64,000 bases of DNA, taken from contig NZ_VXKN01000009.1 of the NCBI RefSeq assembly GCF_008693185.1, positions 62,001-126,000 on the forward strand. Reading direction: 5' to 3'. The translations under genes and the position numbers were made by a program. Positions 9,225 to 17,637 of this stretch are shown here, one piece after another. How positions within the stretch are numbered: position 1 is the stretch's first letter; each line of letters begins with the position of its first letter. The notes beneath the pieces are model-generated. The model was not told where the DNA came from. It worked only from the letters and a program-made list of their open reading frames with translations, and searched no databases. The DNA is from Acinetobacter qingfengensis. GTDB taxonomy: Bacteria; Pseudomonadota; Gammaproteobacteria; Pseudomonadales; Moraxellaceae.

Positions 9225-9968
9225 TTAATGTAATATTTTATTTAGGAATTGTTGCGCACGTTCACTACGTTGACCAGTAAAGAATTCATCTTTGGAGCAA
9301 TCTTCAAGGATTTTACCTTGATCCATAAAGATAATCCGGCTGGCAACTTGTTTTGCAAAGCCCATTTCATGTGTGACACACATCATGGTCATGCCTTCTT
9401 TAGCAAGTTCAACCATGACATCTAGTACTTCATTAATCATTTCTGGATCAAGTGCAGAAGTCGGCTCATCAAACAGCATTGCAATTGGATCCATACTTAA
9501 AGCACGAGCAATTGCAACACGCTGCTGTTGCCCACCGGAAAGTTGTGCCGGGAATTTTTTTGCATGGGCGCTTAAGCCCACACGATCCAGATATGCCAAC
9601 CCTTTTTTTCTGGCCTCATCTTCTTTTCTTCCCAATACTTTGATTTGTGCAATGGTCAGATTTTCCGTAATACTCAAATGCGGAAACAGTTCAAAATGTT
9701 GAAATACCATTCCAACCCGGCTACGTAATTTGGTGAGGTCTGTTCTTGGGTTTGCAATTGAAATTCCATCAACAACGATATCGCCTTTTTGAAAAGGTTC
9801 AAGTCCATTCACTGTTTTGATTAAAGTTGATTTTCCTGACCCTGAAGGTCCACATACGACAACAACTTCACCTTGTTTAATCTCGGTAGTACAGTCAGTT
9901 AAAACCTGAAATTGACCATACCATTTACTTACATTTTGAATGTCAATCATGATTTTACTATTGCTCAT
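9225..9968 (-). CDS. gltL: Glutamate/aspartate ABC transporter, ATP-binding protein
   Basis: A 247-residue ABC ATPase of the polar amino acid importer class. Walker A GPSGSGKST is at about residue 41, the Q-loop at QHFELFPH, the signature LSGGQQQRVAIARAL at about 142 and Walker B LFDEPTSALDPE at about 163; the switch histidine is in VTHEMGFA. Its start ATG overlaps the gltK stop by four bases (ATGA), a sign of translational coupling. It energises uptake of glutamate/aspartate through the GltJK channel with substrate delivered by GltI, all encoded in the same operon. Confidence 0.93.
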   Translation of the reverse strand: MSNSKIMIDIQNVSKWYGQFQVLTDCTTEIKQGEVVVVCGPSGSGKSTLIKTVNGLEPFQKGDIVVDGISIANPRTDLTKLRSRVGMVFQHFELFPHLSITENLTIAQIKVLGRKEDEARKKGLAYLDRVGLSAHAKKFPAQLSGGQQQRVAIARALSMDPIAMLFDEPTSALDPEMINEVLDVMVELAKEGMTMMCVTHEMGFAKQVASRIIFMDQGKILEDCSKDEFFTGQRSERAQQFLNKILH

Positions 9969-10648
9969 ACATGTAACCTTTTCTGTAATTTTTTGACTGC
10001 ATACGTGGCTAGAAGACTAATCGTAAAATAGACCAAACCAGCAAAAAGAATATATTGTGTCAATAATGACATTAAATCACCACGTACATAATTGGTGCGA
10101 AAGAAATCAAGCAGACCAATTGCATACACCATTGTTGAATCTTGAAATAGGATAATGGTTTGTTGCAAAAGTAATGGCGTCATTTTGCGAAAAGCTTGAG
10201 GCAAGATCACTAGGCGCATGGTTTGTCCATAGCTCATTCCCAGTGCATAAGCAGCAAAAGATTGTCCTTTGGCAATAGACTGAATTCCTGCGCGGACAAT
10301 TTCAGCAAAATATGCAGCCTCAAAGAGCATAAAAGCCACAATGCTGGAAACCAGTGCTGTATCAATGGTGAGATATTTGCCGGTAATACCTGTATAAATG
10401 AATGGCACAGCAAAATAAAACCACATTAAAACCAGTAGCAGTGGGATGGAACGAAAGAGATTTACATAACTTTTTGCAATAATATTTAAGATTTTAATTG
10501 AAGATAAACGCATTAATGCCAGAATTGTTCCAATAAAAACCCCACCAATCGCAGCAGTGATGACCACTTGTAAAGTGATTTTTAAACCATGCCATAATGC
10601 AGGTGCTGAAGCTTGTAAGTCTAAAATAAAAGAGGTAATCCACTCCAT
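9965..10648 (-). CDS. gltK: Glutamate/aspartate ABC transporter permease
   Basis: A 227-residue permease with five membrane spans and the EAA loop typical of amino acid importers (EIVRAGIQSIAKGQSFAAYALG, in part). Its first residues (MEWITSFILDLQASAPALWHG) are amphipathic. It pairs with GltJ to form the inner-membrane channel. The start ATG shares a base with the gltJ stop and the stop overlaps the gltL start, so the three genes are tightly coupled. Assignment to glutamate/aspartate rests on the operon order I-J-K-L and resemblance to the E. coli proteins. Confidence 0.9.
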   Translation of the reverse strand: MEWITSFILDLQASAPALWHGLKITLQVVITAAIGGVFIGTILALMRLSSIKILNIIAKSYVNLFRSIPLLLVLMWFYFAVPFIYTGITGKYLTIDTALVSSIVAFMLFEAAYFAEIVRAGIQSIAKGQSFAAYALGMSYGQTMRLVILPQAFRKMTPLLLQQTIILFQDSTMVYAIGLLDFFRTNYVRGDLMSLLTQYILFAGLVYFTISLLATYAVKKLQKRLHV

Positions 10649-11400
10649 TATTTACCTCCTTCGGACATTAAACCGGGAATATGTAAGCGTTTTTCCAAAA
10701 AGTTCATAAACACAATTAGGCAGACATTGATAACAATGAAAATCAGTGTGACATAAGTGTAAATTTCAATTGTATTCTGAGTATATTCACTAATGGTTTT
10801 CATCTGGGAGATGATTTCTGCAACCCCAACCAGAGAGGCGATAGAGGTATTTTTAACACAGTTGGTTAATTCAGAACTTAAGGGTGGCAAAATTGTACGG
10901 AATGATTGTGGTAAAACGACATAACGATAAAGTTGTGATGTGGTAAAGCCTAATGCATAACCTGCATTTTTTTGTCCTACTGGTAATGCTTCTATCCCCG
11001 TGCGTACCTGCTCGCAAACTCTTGCTGCGGTAAATAATCCCAGACCAATACTTGCAGAAAGAAAAGCTGTTGTTCCTGCACTTAAATCATTCATCCACCA
11101 AGATTTAATTGGTTCTGGTAAAAAGTTGGGTGCCACATAAAACCAGATAAATAGTTGAATGAGCAGTGGGATATTACGGAAAATTGTAACGTATGTGGTA
11201 CCGATTGTACGTGCTGTTTTATTCGGTAAAGTACGCAAAATACCTAACAGGCTTCCAAGTACCAATGCAATGGTCCAGGCTACAACTGCGATTAGACACA
11301 ACCAGCCCAAACCAACCAGAACCCACTGTAAATACGTTGTGTTGTCTACGCCAGTGGGTTGCAAGAGTACAGCCCAATTCCAATTATAATTCATACTCAC
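10648..11400 (-). CDS. gltJ: Glutamate/aspartate ABC transporter permease
   Basis: A 250-residue permease beginning MSMNYNWNWAVLL, close to the usual start of GltJ proteins, with five to six membrane spans and an EAA loop around CEQVRTGIEALPVGQKNAG. It partners with GltK. It ends at the first base of gltK and lies 83 bases downstream of gltI. That gap is longer than the other junctions, which is common where the binding-protein gene is expressed above the permease genes. Confidence 0.9.
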   Translation of the reverse strand: MSMNYNWNWAVLLQPTGVDNTTYLQWVLVGLGWLCLIAVVAWTIALVLGSLLGILRTLPNKTARTIGTTYVTIFRNIPLLIQLFIWFYVAPNFLPEPIKSWWMNDLSAGTTAFLSASIGLGLFTAARVCEQVRTGIEALPVGQKNAGYALGFTTSQLYRYVVLPQSFRTILPPLSSELTNCVKNTSIASLVGVAEIISQMKTISEYTQNTIEIYTYVTLIFIVINVCLIVFMNFLEKRLHIPGLMSEGGK

Positions 11401-11483
11401 TCCAGTGCATTCACTGTATTCTAAACTTTATATACGGTTTGCTTTTATCCTGCCATCATGACGATGACAGGATGAGTATGAGC

Positions 11484-12422
11484 TTATTGATCTCGGTCAT
11501 GTGGGTTAGCAATTAATGCTTTTACATCATCTGACATTGGGAAGTTCAAATTAATATTTTTTGGTGGAATTGGCGATTCAAACCATTTTTTATACATTTG
11601 GTTAATTTCACCAGATGTATAAGTTGCTTTGATAGCATCATCTACAACCTGTTTAAAACCAGTATCGCCTTTACGTAGCATACAACCATAAATTTCTTTA
11701 ATTGGTGGAGTACCTACAATAACCCATTTATTCGGATCAACAGCTTTGGATTTTTCTCCTGCAAGTAAGATATCATCCATCATAAATGCAGCAGCGCGAC
11801 CATTTTGCAGCATGAGAAATGATTCAGCATGATCTTTTGCAGAAATAACTTCACCTACACCAAGTTCGGTTGCATGTTGTTTTAACCAGCGCTCAGAAGT
11901 TGTTCCTGCTGTCGTTACAACTTTTTTACCTTTTAGATCTGAAAAATCTTTGATACCAGAATTTTTAGCTGTGAGCAGACGACCACCAACTTCAAAGTAG
12001 CCAGTAGAAAAATCAACTTGTTGCTGCCGTTCTTTATTATTGGTTGTAGAACCACATTCAATATCAACTGTACCGTTGGATACCAGTGGAATACGGTTTT
12101 GGCTAGTTACCAGATTGTAACGTACTTTAAGGTCTGGCAAATTTAACTTTTGTTTTACAGCTTCTACAACTTTCATCTGCAAGTCATGGGCATAACCTTC
12201 AGGTTGATTTGGATTACCAGCAATATAAGAAAAAGGAATAGAGGAATCGCGATAGCCTAAAACAATAGTTCCTGATTGTTTAATTTTATCCAAAGTGCCA
12301 CCTGTTGCTGCACCTGATGCACCTTCACCACCTGCGGTTGATTTATCGCCACCGCATGCAGTCAGCCCCAACATTAGGGTACTGGCACAAAGGACAGAAA
12401 GCAGGGTACGTTTATTTGACAT
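11484..12422 (-). CDS. gltI: Glutamate/aspartate-binding lipoprotein
   Basis: A 312-residue solute-binding protein. The N-terminus has a lipoprotein signal with lipobox LTAC (Cys about residue 23), so it should be tethered to the inner membrane instead of free in the periplasm as in E. coli. A Gly/Ala linker precedes the SBP_bac_3 domain, which starts near SGTIVLGYRDSSIPFSY and contains the conserved CGSTTNNKERQ segment. It captures acidic amino acids for GltJKL. The start at 12422 is set by AAGGAG seven bases upstream; the frame extends 16 codons further without a binding site. It heads the operon, transcribed away from kgtP. Confidence 0.92.
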   Translation of the reverse strand: MSNKRTLLSVLCASTLMLGLTACGGDKSTAGGEGASGAATGGTLDKIKQSGTIVLGYRDSSIPFSYIAGNPNQPEGYAHDLQMKVVEAVKQKLNLPDLKVRYNLVTSQNRIPLVSNGTVDIECGSTTNNKERQQQVDFSTGYFEVGGRLLTAKNSGIKDFSDLKGKKVVTTAGTTSERWLKQHATELGVGEVISAKDHAESFLMLQNGRAAAFMMDDILLAGEKSKAVDPNKWVIVGTPPIKEIYGCMLRKGDTGFKQVVDDAIKATYTSGEINQMYKKWFESPIPPKNINLNFPMSDDVKALIANPHDRDQ

Positions 12423-12739
12423 AGGATAACTCCTTTTTGGTTTTGTTCTAAAATACAGTTGAACAAGCATGTCCTCTATATTTTTGAATCTATAAATAGA
12501 TGTTGTATCTCCGTTACAAACTCAAAAATATATGAATATGCATAGTTACACAAGATAATCACTGCAAATATCATGCTAAAGATTAGTCGTGAGTGTTTAT
12601 AAAATAATCTTATGATTTAAAAGTTATAAAAAGTAAAAATAGATTTGAGTTAAAATTAACTACGATGATAAAAATAAACAAAAAATTCTCTCTGATAATT
12701 ATGAGGAACTGAATACAAAATATAGTATTAATTTTTTAA

Positions 12740-12756
12740 TGAATCATTTTGGTGCA
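12740..12756. promoter_or_regulatory. NtrC-like site, weaker copy
   Basis: This 17-base word ends in GGTGCA and begins TGAATC. It keeps one perfect half of the TGCACC-N5-GGTGCA pattern known for NtrC and matches four of six bases in the other half. It lies in the region shared by two transporters of nitrogen/carbon compounds. Confidence 0.3.
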
Positions 12757-12786
12757 ATAATTTAAAATATAAAATAATTGATTTAT

Positions 12787-12803
12787 TGCATTGTTTTGGT
12801 GCA
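12787..12803. promoter_or_regulatory. NtrC-like site, stronger copy
   Basis: TGCATTGTTTTGGTGCA has the length and spacing of the NtrC operator pattern TGCACC-N5-GGTGCA, with two mismatches in the left half. It is centred 47 bases from the weaker copy. Binding is inference. Confidence 0.4.
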
Positions 12804-12999
12804 ATTTTTACTTTTGTAAGCCTAACATACTATCGAGTTATTAAAAATTGATGAATAATCCTTTAGGTTAAAGTGACTAAATTGTCTTGCAATAAAGTAC
12901 GGTTTTTGATTGGTATTGTACGTTATCACTGAAATTGGCTTGATTCCTTGAGTAATCCATATTAGAAATAACAGGATAGATCAGGTTTAAGGAAAAGCT

Positions 13000-14295
13000 A
13001 TGCAACAAACGTATACACCTCAAGAAAAACGAAAAAGAATTTTCGGTATTGTGGGGGCAGCATCGGGTAATCTGGTCGAATGGTTTGATTTTTATATTTA
13101 TGCAGTATTCGCAATTTATTTCCAGCATGCATTGACTGCGCCTGGAATGAGTGACACTGCACAGGCCGTTTATGTATGGGGCGTATTTGCTGCCAGTTTT
13201 TTTATGCGTCCGATTGGTAGCTGGTTATTTGGTCGTATTGCAGACAAATATGGTCGTAAACAATCTATGGTGATTTCAATTGCCATGATGGCATTAAGTG
13301 CGTTCTTATTTGCCTGCTTACCGACTTATGAACAAGTAGGAATGGCCGCACCCTTTCTTCTACTTGCCGTGCGACTTTTACAAGGTTTATCTGTAGGTGG
13401 TGAGTATGGTGCCGTTGCCACTTATATGTCTGAAATTGGATTAAAAGGTCAGCGTGGATTTTTTTCATCTTTTCAGTATGTTACGTTAATTGGCGGTCAG
13501 CTTCTTGCCAGCTTGTTAAGTGTTATTATTTTATTTTTTATGACAGAACAGCAATTGATGGATGGCGGCTGGAGAATTCCATTTGTGATCGGTGGTGTTG
13601 CTGCGATCATCTCTTTATTAACACGAAGTAAACTTGAAGAAACGCTACATGCTGATGAGGCCAAAGCTGAAGATTCTGGCTCATTACGTGCATTATTTCG
13701 GGATCACTGGAAATCATTCTTATTGGTTGTGGGTTATACAGCAGCCGGTTCGCTAACCTTTTATGTCATTACGGTATATTCAAAAACTTATTTTACCAAA
13801 AGCTTGGGGATGGATGGGCAGACTGTTGGTTTGATGATGACCTGCGCATTATTTGTATATATGCTTGCTCAACCATTATTTGGTTATATTGCAGATCGTA
13901 TTGGCCGACGTAGTGCAATGTTGTTCTTTAGCGGATTAATGGCTGTCTTTATTTATCCCGTTATGGTGATTGGCATGAAAGCATTTGCCGGTAATGCAGT
14001 GATGGTTACTTTATTGCTCATCTTTTTGATGTTAATTTTAAGTTTTTATACATCTATCAGTGGTTTAGTCAAAGCAGAGATGTTTCCACCGCATGTCCGC
14101 GCTTTAGGGGTTGGTTTTTCCTATGCAGTCGGAAATGCGTTATTTGGTGGTTCTGCTCCGGCAGTTGCATTAAAGTTTAAAGAATTTGGCATAGAAAATG
14201 AGTTTTTTGTTTACGTTATTGTAATGTTAATTATTTGTTTTATTTGTAGTTTTTTCTTGCCAAAAAAACCAGAATATCTAGAGCATGAGCATTAG
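13000..14295 (+). CDS. kgtP: 2-oxoglutarate/H+ symporter-type MFS permease
   Basis: A 431-residue MFS protein of the metabolite:H+ symporter (MHS) branch with twelve spans. The N-terminus GAASGNLVEWFDFYIYAVF is nearly the same as the corresponding part of E. coli KgtP, and the loop 2-3 signature GRIADKYGRKQSM and the later DRIGRRSAM loop are intact. KgtP imports 2-oxoglutarate with a proton. AAGGA six bases before the ATG fixes the start. It is divergent from the glutamate/aspartate importer, so both sides of the region move compounds at the carbon/nitrogen junction. A perfect-stem terminator follows. Confidence 0.85.
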   Translation: MQQTYTPQEKRKRIFGIVGAASGNLVEWFDFYIYAVFAIYFQHALTAPGMSDTAQAVYVWGVFAASFFMRPIGSWLFGRIADKYGRKQSMVISIAMMALSAFLFACLPTYEQVGMAAPFLLLAVRLLQGLSVGGEYGAVATYMSEIGLKGQRGFFSSFQYVTLIGGQLLASLLSVIILFFMTEQQLMDGGWRIPFVIGGVAAIISLLTRSKLEETLHADEAKAEDSGSLRALFRDHWKSFLLVVGYTAAGSLTFYVITVYSKTYFTKSLGMDGQTVGLMMTCALFVYMLAQPLFGYIADRIGRRSAMLFFSGLMAVFIYPVMVIGMKAFAGNAVMVTLLLIFLMLILSFYTSISGLVKAEMFPPHVRALGVGFSYAVGNALFGGSAPAVALKFKEFGIENEFFVYVIVMLIICFICSFFLPKKPEYLEHEH

Positions 14296-14304
14296 TTTTT
14301 TACA

Positions 14305-14330
14305 AAAGCCAGATCACTGTATCTGGCTTT
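14305..14330 (+). terminator. Rho-independent terminator of kgtP
   Basis: AAAGCCAGAT (14305-14314) and ATCTGGCTTT (14321-14330) form a perfect 10-bp stem with a 6-base loop, just after the kgtP stop. Confidence 0.8.
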
Positions 14331-14436
14331 ATTCAGTTTTTCATATTCGGTAGTTATGTTTTAAATTGTTTTATTCAAAGAAATCTATTTTATTTTCCAA
14401 AATATTTCCTGTGTTTTTCAAGGTATAAAATTCTTT

Positions 14437-16710
14437 TTAAACTTCTATCAGACCTAAATATTTTCTCAGATAAAAACCAGTAAATGAATTATCTGGATGA
14501 TGAATCAACTCATGTACTGTTCCGGCAAAAATCAATTCACCACCTTGATCTCCGGCAAGAGGGCCAATATCAATTATCCAGTCGGCTTGACTCATAATGT
14601 CTAAATTATGTTCAATGACAATGATGGTATTACCCTGATCAACCAGATGATTAAGTAGTTTAATGAGCTTTTCCGTATCCGATGGATGTAGTCCGGAGCT
14701 TGGTTCATCCAGCACTATCATATGACCAGTGCCATGAATTTCCTTGCTTAATTTTAAGCGTTGCCGTTCCCCACCGGAAAATGTATTTAAACGCTGGCCA
14801 ATGGCAATATAGTCTAGCCCCAAACTGATTAGTAAGCGGAATTGTTGTTGCAGGTATTCATGATCAAAAAAATCAAATGCTTCCGCAACGGTCATGGTCA
14901 TGATCTCGGCAATATTCTTGTTTTTATAATGATATTTTAAAATATCAGGTGTATAACCCGATCCGTGACACATCTCACAGGTCAACTCGATATCATCAAG
15001 AAAAGCCAAATCGACTTTTTCAATACCAGTACCTTTACACTGTGGGCAGGCACCTTCACTGTTAAAACTAAACAATTTTGGGCTGACATGATTCGCTTTG
15101 GCAAACAATTGACGAATAGGATCAAGAAGATCAAGATAGGTGAGTAAATTGGAACGGGCTGTCGCCGTAATTGCAGATTGATCTATCAGTTTGGTTTGAG
15201 GATATTGCTGTGGCAATACTTTACTGATTAATGTACTTTTTCCAGAACCAGCAACACCTGTCACCACATTTAGACAATTTTTGGCGATCGGTACATCAAT
15301 GTGTTTTAGATTAAACACATGCGCATCTTTAATCCAGATTTTCTCATCACTGTTACGTGGTGTTTTTTGATAACTGGTGGCTTTTTGAAAATACTGTCCT
15401 GTCAGTCCTGAAGAGTGTTTTAGTCCGGCAAAATTACCTTGATAAATCACTTCTCCACCTTTAGTACCAGATAATGGACCCATATCGATAATATGGTCTG
15501 CAATTTTAATCAAATCTGGATCATGTTCCACCAGTAATACACTATTTCCTTTGTCCCGAATTTTTTTAATAATTTGAATGATATTGTCCAAATCCTTTGG
15601 ATGCAGCCCAATGCTGGGCTCGTCGAAAATATACAGTAAATCGACCAGACTATTACCCAAATGTTTAACCATCTTAATACGTTGCGATTCGCCACCAGAG
15701 AGGGTGTTACTGATGCGATTCAAATTAAGGTAGCTTAGTCCGACCAATTTTAAATTCATCAATTTATTTTTGATTTCATTCAAAATGGTCTCATATTTTT
15801 CACTGTGCAAAGATTCGACGAATTGCAGTAATGCATCTACAGAGAGTGCTGTACAGTCGGCAATATTTTTGCCATTAATCTTACAGGATAAAGATTTTTG
15901 ATTAAGTCGTTGCCCATGACATAAAGTACAAGGCTTGGTGGTAATAATCGGATCAAGACTATGGCGATAACGATTGCGTTCCTGTGCTTCACCTTTTAAA
16001 TAATTACGTTCAAATCGGGGAATTAATCCTTCATAAAGTGCAGTTTTTTTCCAGTTACTGGTAGGATGTAAAGGTTTGTGCTGTGGTGCATTTAAAAACA
16101 AATCCCATTCTTCTGCACTATAGTCCTTCAATTTTTTATCCAGATCGAAATAACCAGAGTCTGCATAACGTGTCCAACGCCAAGCATGCGTGCTATAGGT
16201 CGGAAAATTAATTGCACCTTCCTCATTCAGTGATTTATTTAAATCCAGAATTTTGTAAATATCGATGCTTTGTTCAAGACCGATGCCTTCACATTGTGGG
16301 CACATGCCGCTCGGATGATTAAAGGAAAATACAGTGGCGTATCCGACAAATGGTTCGCCCATACGAGAAAATAACAAACGCAAATTGGCATAAATATCGG
16401 TAATGGTGGCAACTGTCGAACGAATATTTCCGGTTAATGGTTTTTGATTAATCAAGACTGGAACATTCAGATTCTCAATTTTATCGACATCAGCGACACC
16501 AAAATGCTGTAAACGATGGCGAATAAAACTATTTTGTGTTTCATTGATCTGTCTTTGTGCTTCTGCACCAATTGTTTCAAACACAAGTGATGATTTACCC
16601 GAGCCAGATACACCAGTAAATGCGACGATTTGATGTTTGGGAATTTTTAGGGAGATATTTTTAAGATTATTTTGTCTTGCCCCGTAAATATTGATTGTTT
16701 CATTGACCAT
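14437..16710 (-). CDS. UvrA-like ABC ATPase, short form without UvrB-binding region
   Basis: A 757-residue tandem ABC ATPase of the UvrA family. It has Walker A GVSGSGKSS (about 34) and GVAGSGKST (about 485), signatures LSGGESQRIK (about 337) and FSGGERQRLK (about 640), and both IFDEPS/VLDEPS Walker B motifs. Zinc-type CxxC pairs are at CPQCEG (about 135), CTLCHG (about 260), CPQCKG (about 555) and CEMCHG (about 577). True UvrA is about 940 residues; the missing length corresponds to the UvrB-interaction and insertion regions. Short UvrA-like proteins occur in many bacteria, some linked to tolerance of DNA-binding drugs, so a role in canonical excision repair is not assured. Confidence 0.85.
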   Translation of the reverse strand: MVNETINIYGARQNNLKNISLKIPKHQIVAFTGVSGSGKSSLVFETIGAEAQRQINETQNSFIRHRLQHFGVADVDKIENLNVPVLINQKPLTGNIRSTVATITDIYANLRLLFSRMGEPFVGYATVFSFNHPSGMCPQCEGIGLEQSIDIYKILDLNKSLNEEGAINFPTYSTHAWRWTRYADSGYFDLDKKLKDYSAEEWDLFLNAPQHKPLHPTSNWKKTALYEGLIPRFERNYLKGEAQERNRYRHSLDPIITTKPCTLCHGQRLNQKSLSCKINGKNIADCTALSVDALLQFVESLHSEKYETILNEIKNKLMNLKLVGLSYLNLNRISNTLSGGESQRIKMVKHLGNSLVDLLYIFDEPSIGLHPKDLDNIIQIIKKIRDKGNSVLLVEHDPDLIKIADHIIDMGPLSGTKGGEVIYQGNFAGLKHSSGLTGQYFQKATSYQKTPRNSDEKIWIKDAHVFNLKHIDVPIAKNCLNVVTGVAGSGKSTLISKVLPQQYPQTKLIDQSAITATARSNLLTYLDLLDPIRQLFAKANHVSPKLFSFNSEGACPQCKGTGIEKVDLAFLDDIELTCEMCHGSGYTPDILKYHYKNKNIAEIMTMTVAEAFDFFDHEYLQQQFRLLISLGLDYIAIGQRLNTFSGGERQRLKLSKEIHGTGHMIVLDEPSSGLHPSDTEKLIKLLNHLVDQGNTIIVIEHNLDIMSQADWIIDIGPLAGDQGGELIFAGTVHELIHHPDNSFTGFYLRKYLGLIEV

Positions 16711-17023
16711 TTCATTTTACTCCGGTTCTAAAAGATTACATTTATCTTTTTAATAGCGAGAGTTTAGCAAGCTGCATTGGTACAGTTACAATACTCAGGA
16801 TGATTTTCACTTATGATGTTTAGGAATGTTTAAGTAATTTTATCGTATATTTTTCTGATAATGGGGTTATAAACAGAATACCAACAAAACCTGATTTCTA
16901 TTTCTTATCACAATCAATTGATTATGAGGGTAAAAGTCATTCATTCATTTGATTTTGGTTAAAACCACACTGACATTATCAAGTTTTCCTTTGAAATAAA
17001 GGGAGTATGTTTTCATAAAAATC
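16711..17023. other. Intergenic, no gene seen
   Basis: These 313 bases between the UvrA-like gene and a small membrane-protein gene are AT-rich. They should contain the UvrA-like promoter on the minus strand. I see no RNA gene, repeat or convincing coding frame apart from a 23-codon frame at 16945-17016 that I rejected. Confidence 0.5.
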
Positions 17024-17224
17024 TTAAATATTGGTTTGTTTGACCTTGGTTTCCTGTTTATAGGTTCGGTATAGGCCGTGCAACCATGCTGCCAATGCAA
17101 TGATCACAAATACAAGGAGTTTATAGTTTAATTCCTCAGCCTTGATCATATCTGAAATACTAGAGCCGAAAACTAAAATTCCAAATACCCAAAAGAATGA
17201 ATACCATTTATTTTCGTTTGTCAT
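17024..17224 (-). CDS. Small two-span membrane protein, unknown function
   Basis: A 66-residue frame with two hydrophobic segments (FFWVFGILVFGSSI and KLLVFVIIALAAWLHGLY) and a charged C-terminus. A GAGGA motif eight bases before the ATG at 17224 supports it as a real gene; a start at 17251 would overlap the preceding gene. It lies 10 bases downstream of another small membrane protein on the same strand, so the two are probably one operon. I do not recognise the family. Confidence 0.55.
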   Translation of the reverse strand: MTNENKWYSFFWVFGILVFGSSISDMIKAEELNYKLLVFVIIALAAWLHGLYRTYKQETKVKQTNI

Positions 17225-17234
17225 TTTTAAATCC

Positions 17235-17516
17235 TCATGATGATTTTTCATCGTCTTTATCTAGCATGAGCTGACGATGTCTTTCTTTATTATTGATTAT
17301 TTCTAGTCGATTTAATCCATACTGAATTGCATATTGATATTTGGCAAAGAATGCAAAAAACAAAAAAATGAGTGCAGGCTTGAGTTCTATACTGCTGGTG
17401 TATCCCATATACTTATCATACAGTGTCACACTCATAGAAAAAACCGCTAGTATTGAGAATAAGTAGAAAGATAATTTTAAAATATTATCAAAAATTTTGT
17501 CTTTAAATATCATCAT
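17235..17516 (-). CDS. Small membrane protein, unknown function
   Basis: A 93-residue frame from ATG 17516 (a second ATG is at 17513) with two hydrophobic segments, the first at FYLFSILAVFSMSVTLYD and the second at ALIFLFFAFFAKYQYAIQY, and a charged tail (RLEIINNKERHRQ...DKDDEKSS). The frame is open into the end of valS, but a start there is unlikely because the valS terminator lies between. No strong ribosome binding site precedes either ATG. It is placed immediately upstream of a second small membrane protein. Function unknown. Confidence 0.5.
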   Translation of the reverse strand: MMIFKDKIFDNILKLSFYLFSILAVFSMSVTLYDKYMGYTSSIELKPALIFLFFAFFAKYQYAIQYGLNRLEIINNKERHRQLMLDKDDEKSS

Positions 17517-17593
17517 AACTATAGGTAAATATCCTTTAATAATTATTGGCTTATTTATTAAAAATTTAACTGAAGAATATAAAAAATAAATAT

Positions 17594-17629
17594 TTAAAAG
17601 CCCAAAACACATCTGTTGAGGGCTTTTAA
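17594..17629 (-). terminator. Rho-independent terminator of valS
   Basis: TTAAAAGCCC (17594-17603) pairs with GGGCTTTTAA (17620-17629). On the minus strand it begins 9 bases after the valS stop and is followed by an AT-rich run. Confidence 0.75.
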
Positions 17630-17637
17630 AAGACAAA

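Larger units (their letters stand above)
12423..12999. other. Divergent regulatory region between gltI and kgtP
   Basis: No gene is visible in these 577 bases. The stretch is very AT-rich and must carry the promoters of both the glt operon and kgtP. Two copies of a TTTTGGTGCA word 47 bases apart are the main distinctive feature and are entered separately. I could not place a convincing sigma-70 or sigma-54 promoter by eye. Confidence 0.6.

Noticed and set aside
12920..12960. Sigma-54 promoter for kgtP (TTGGCTTG...CTTGA)
   Set aside because: The GG and GC dinucleotides are not at the required 10-base spacing, so the match fails.
16945..17016. 23-codon minus-strand frame (MKTYSLYFKGK...)
   Set aside because: Too short, no ribosome binding site and no recognised family; could be a gene remnant but cannot be supported.
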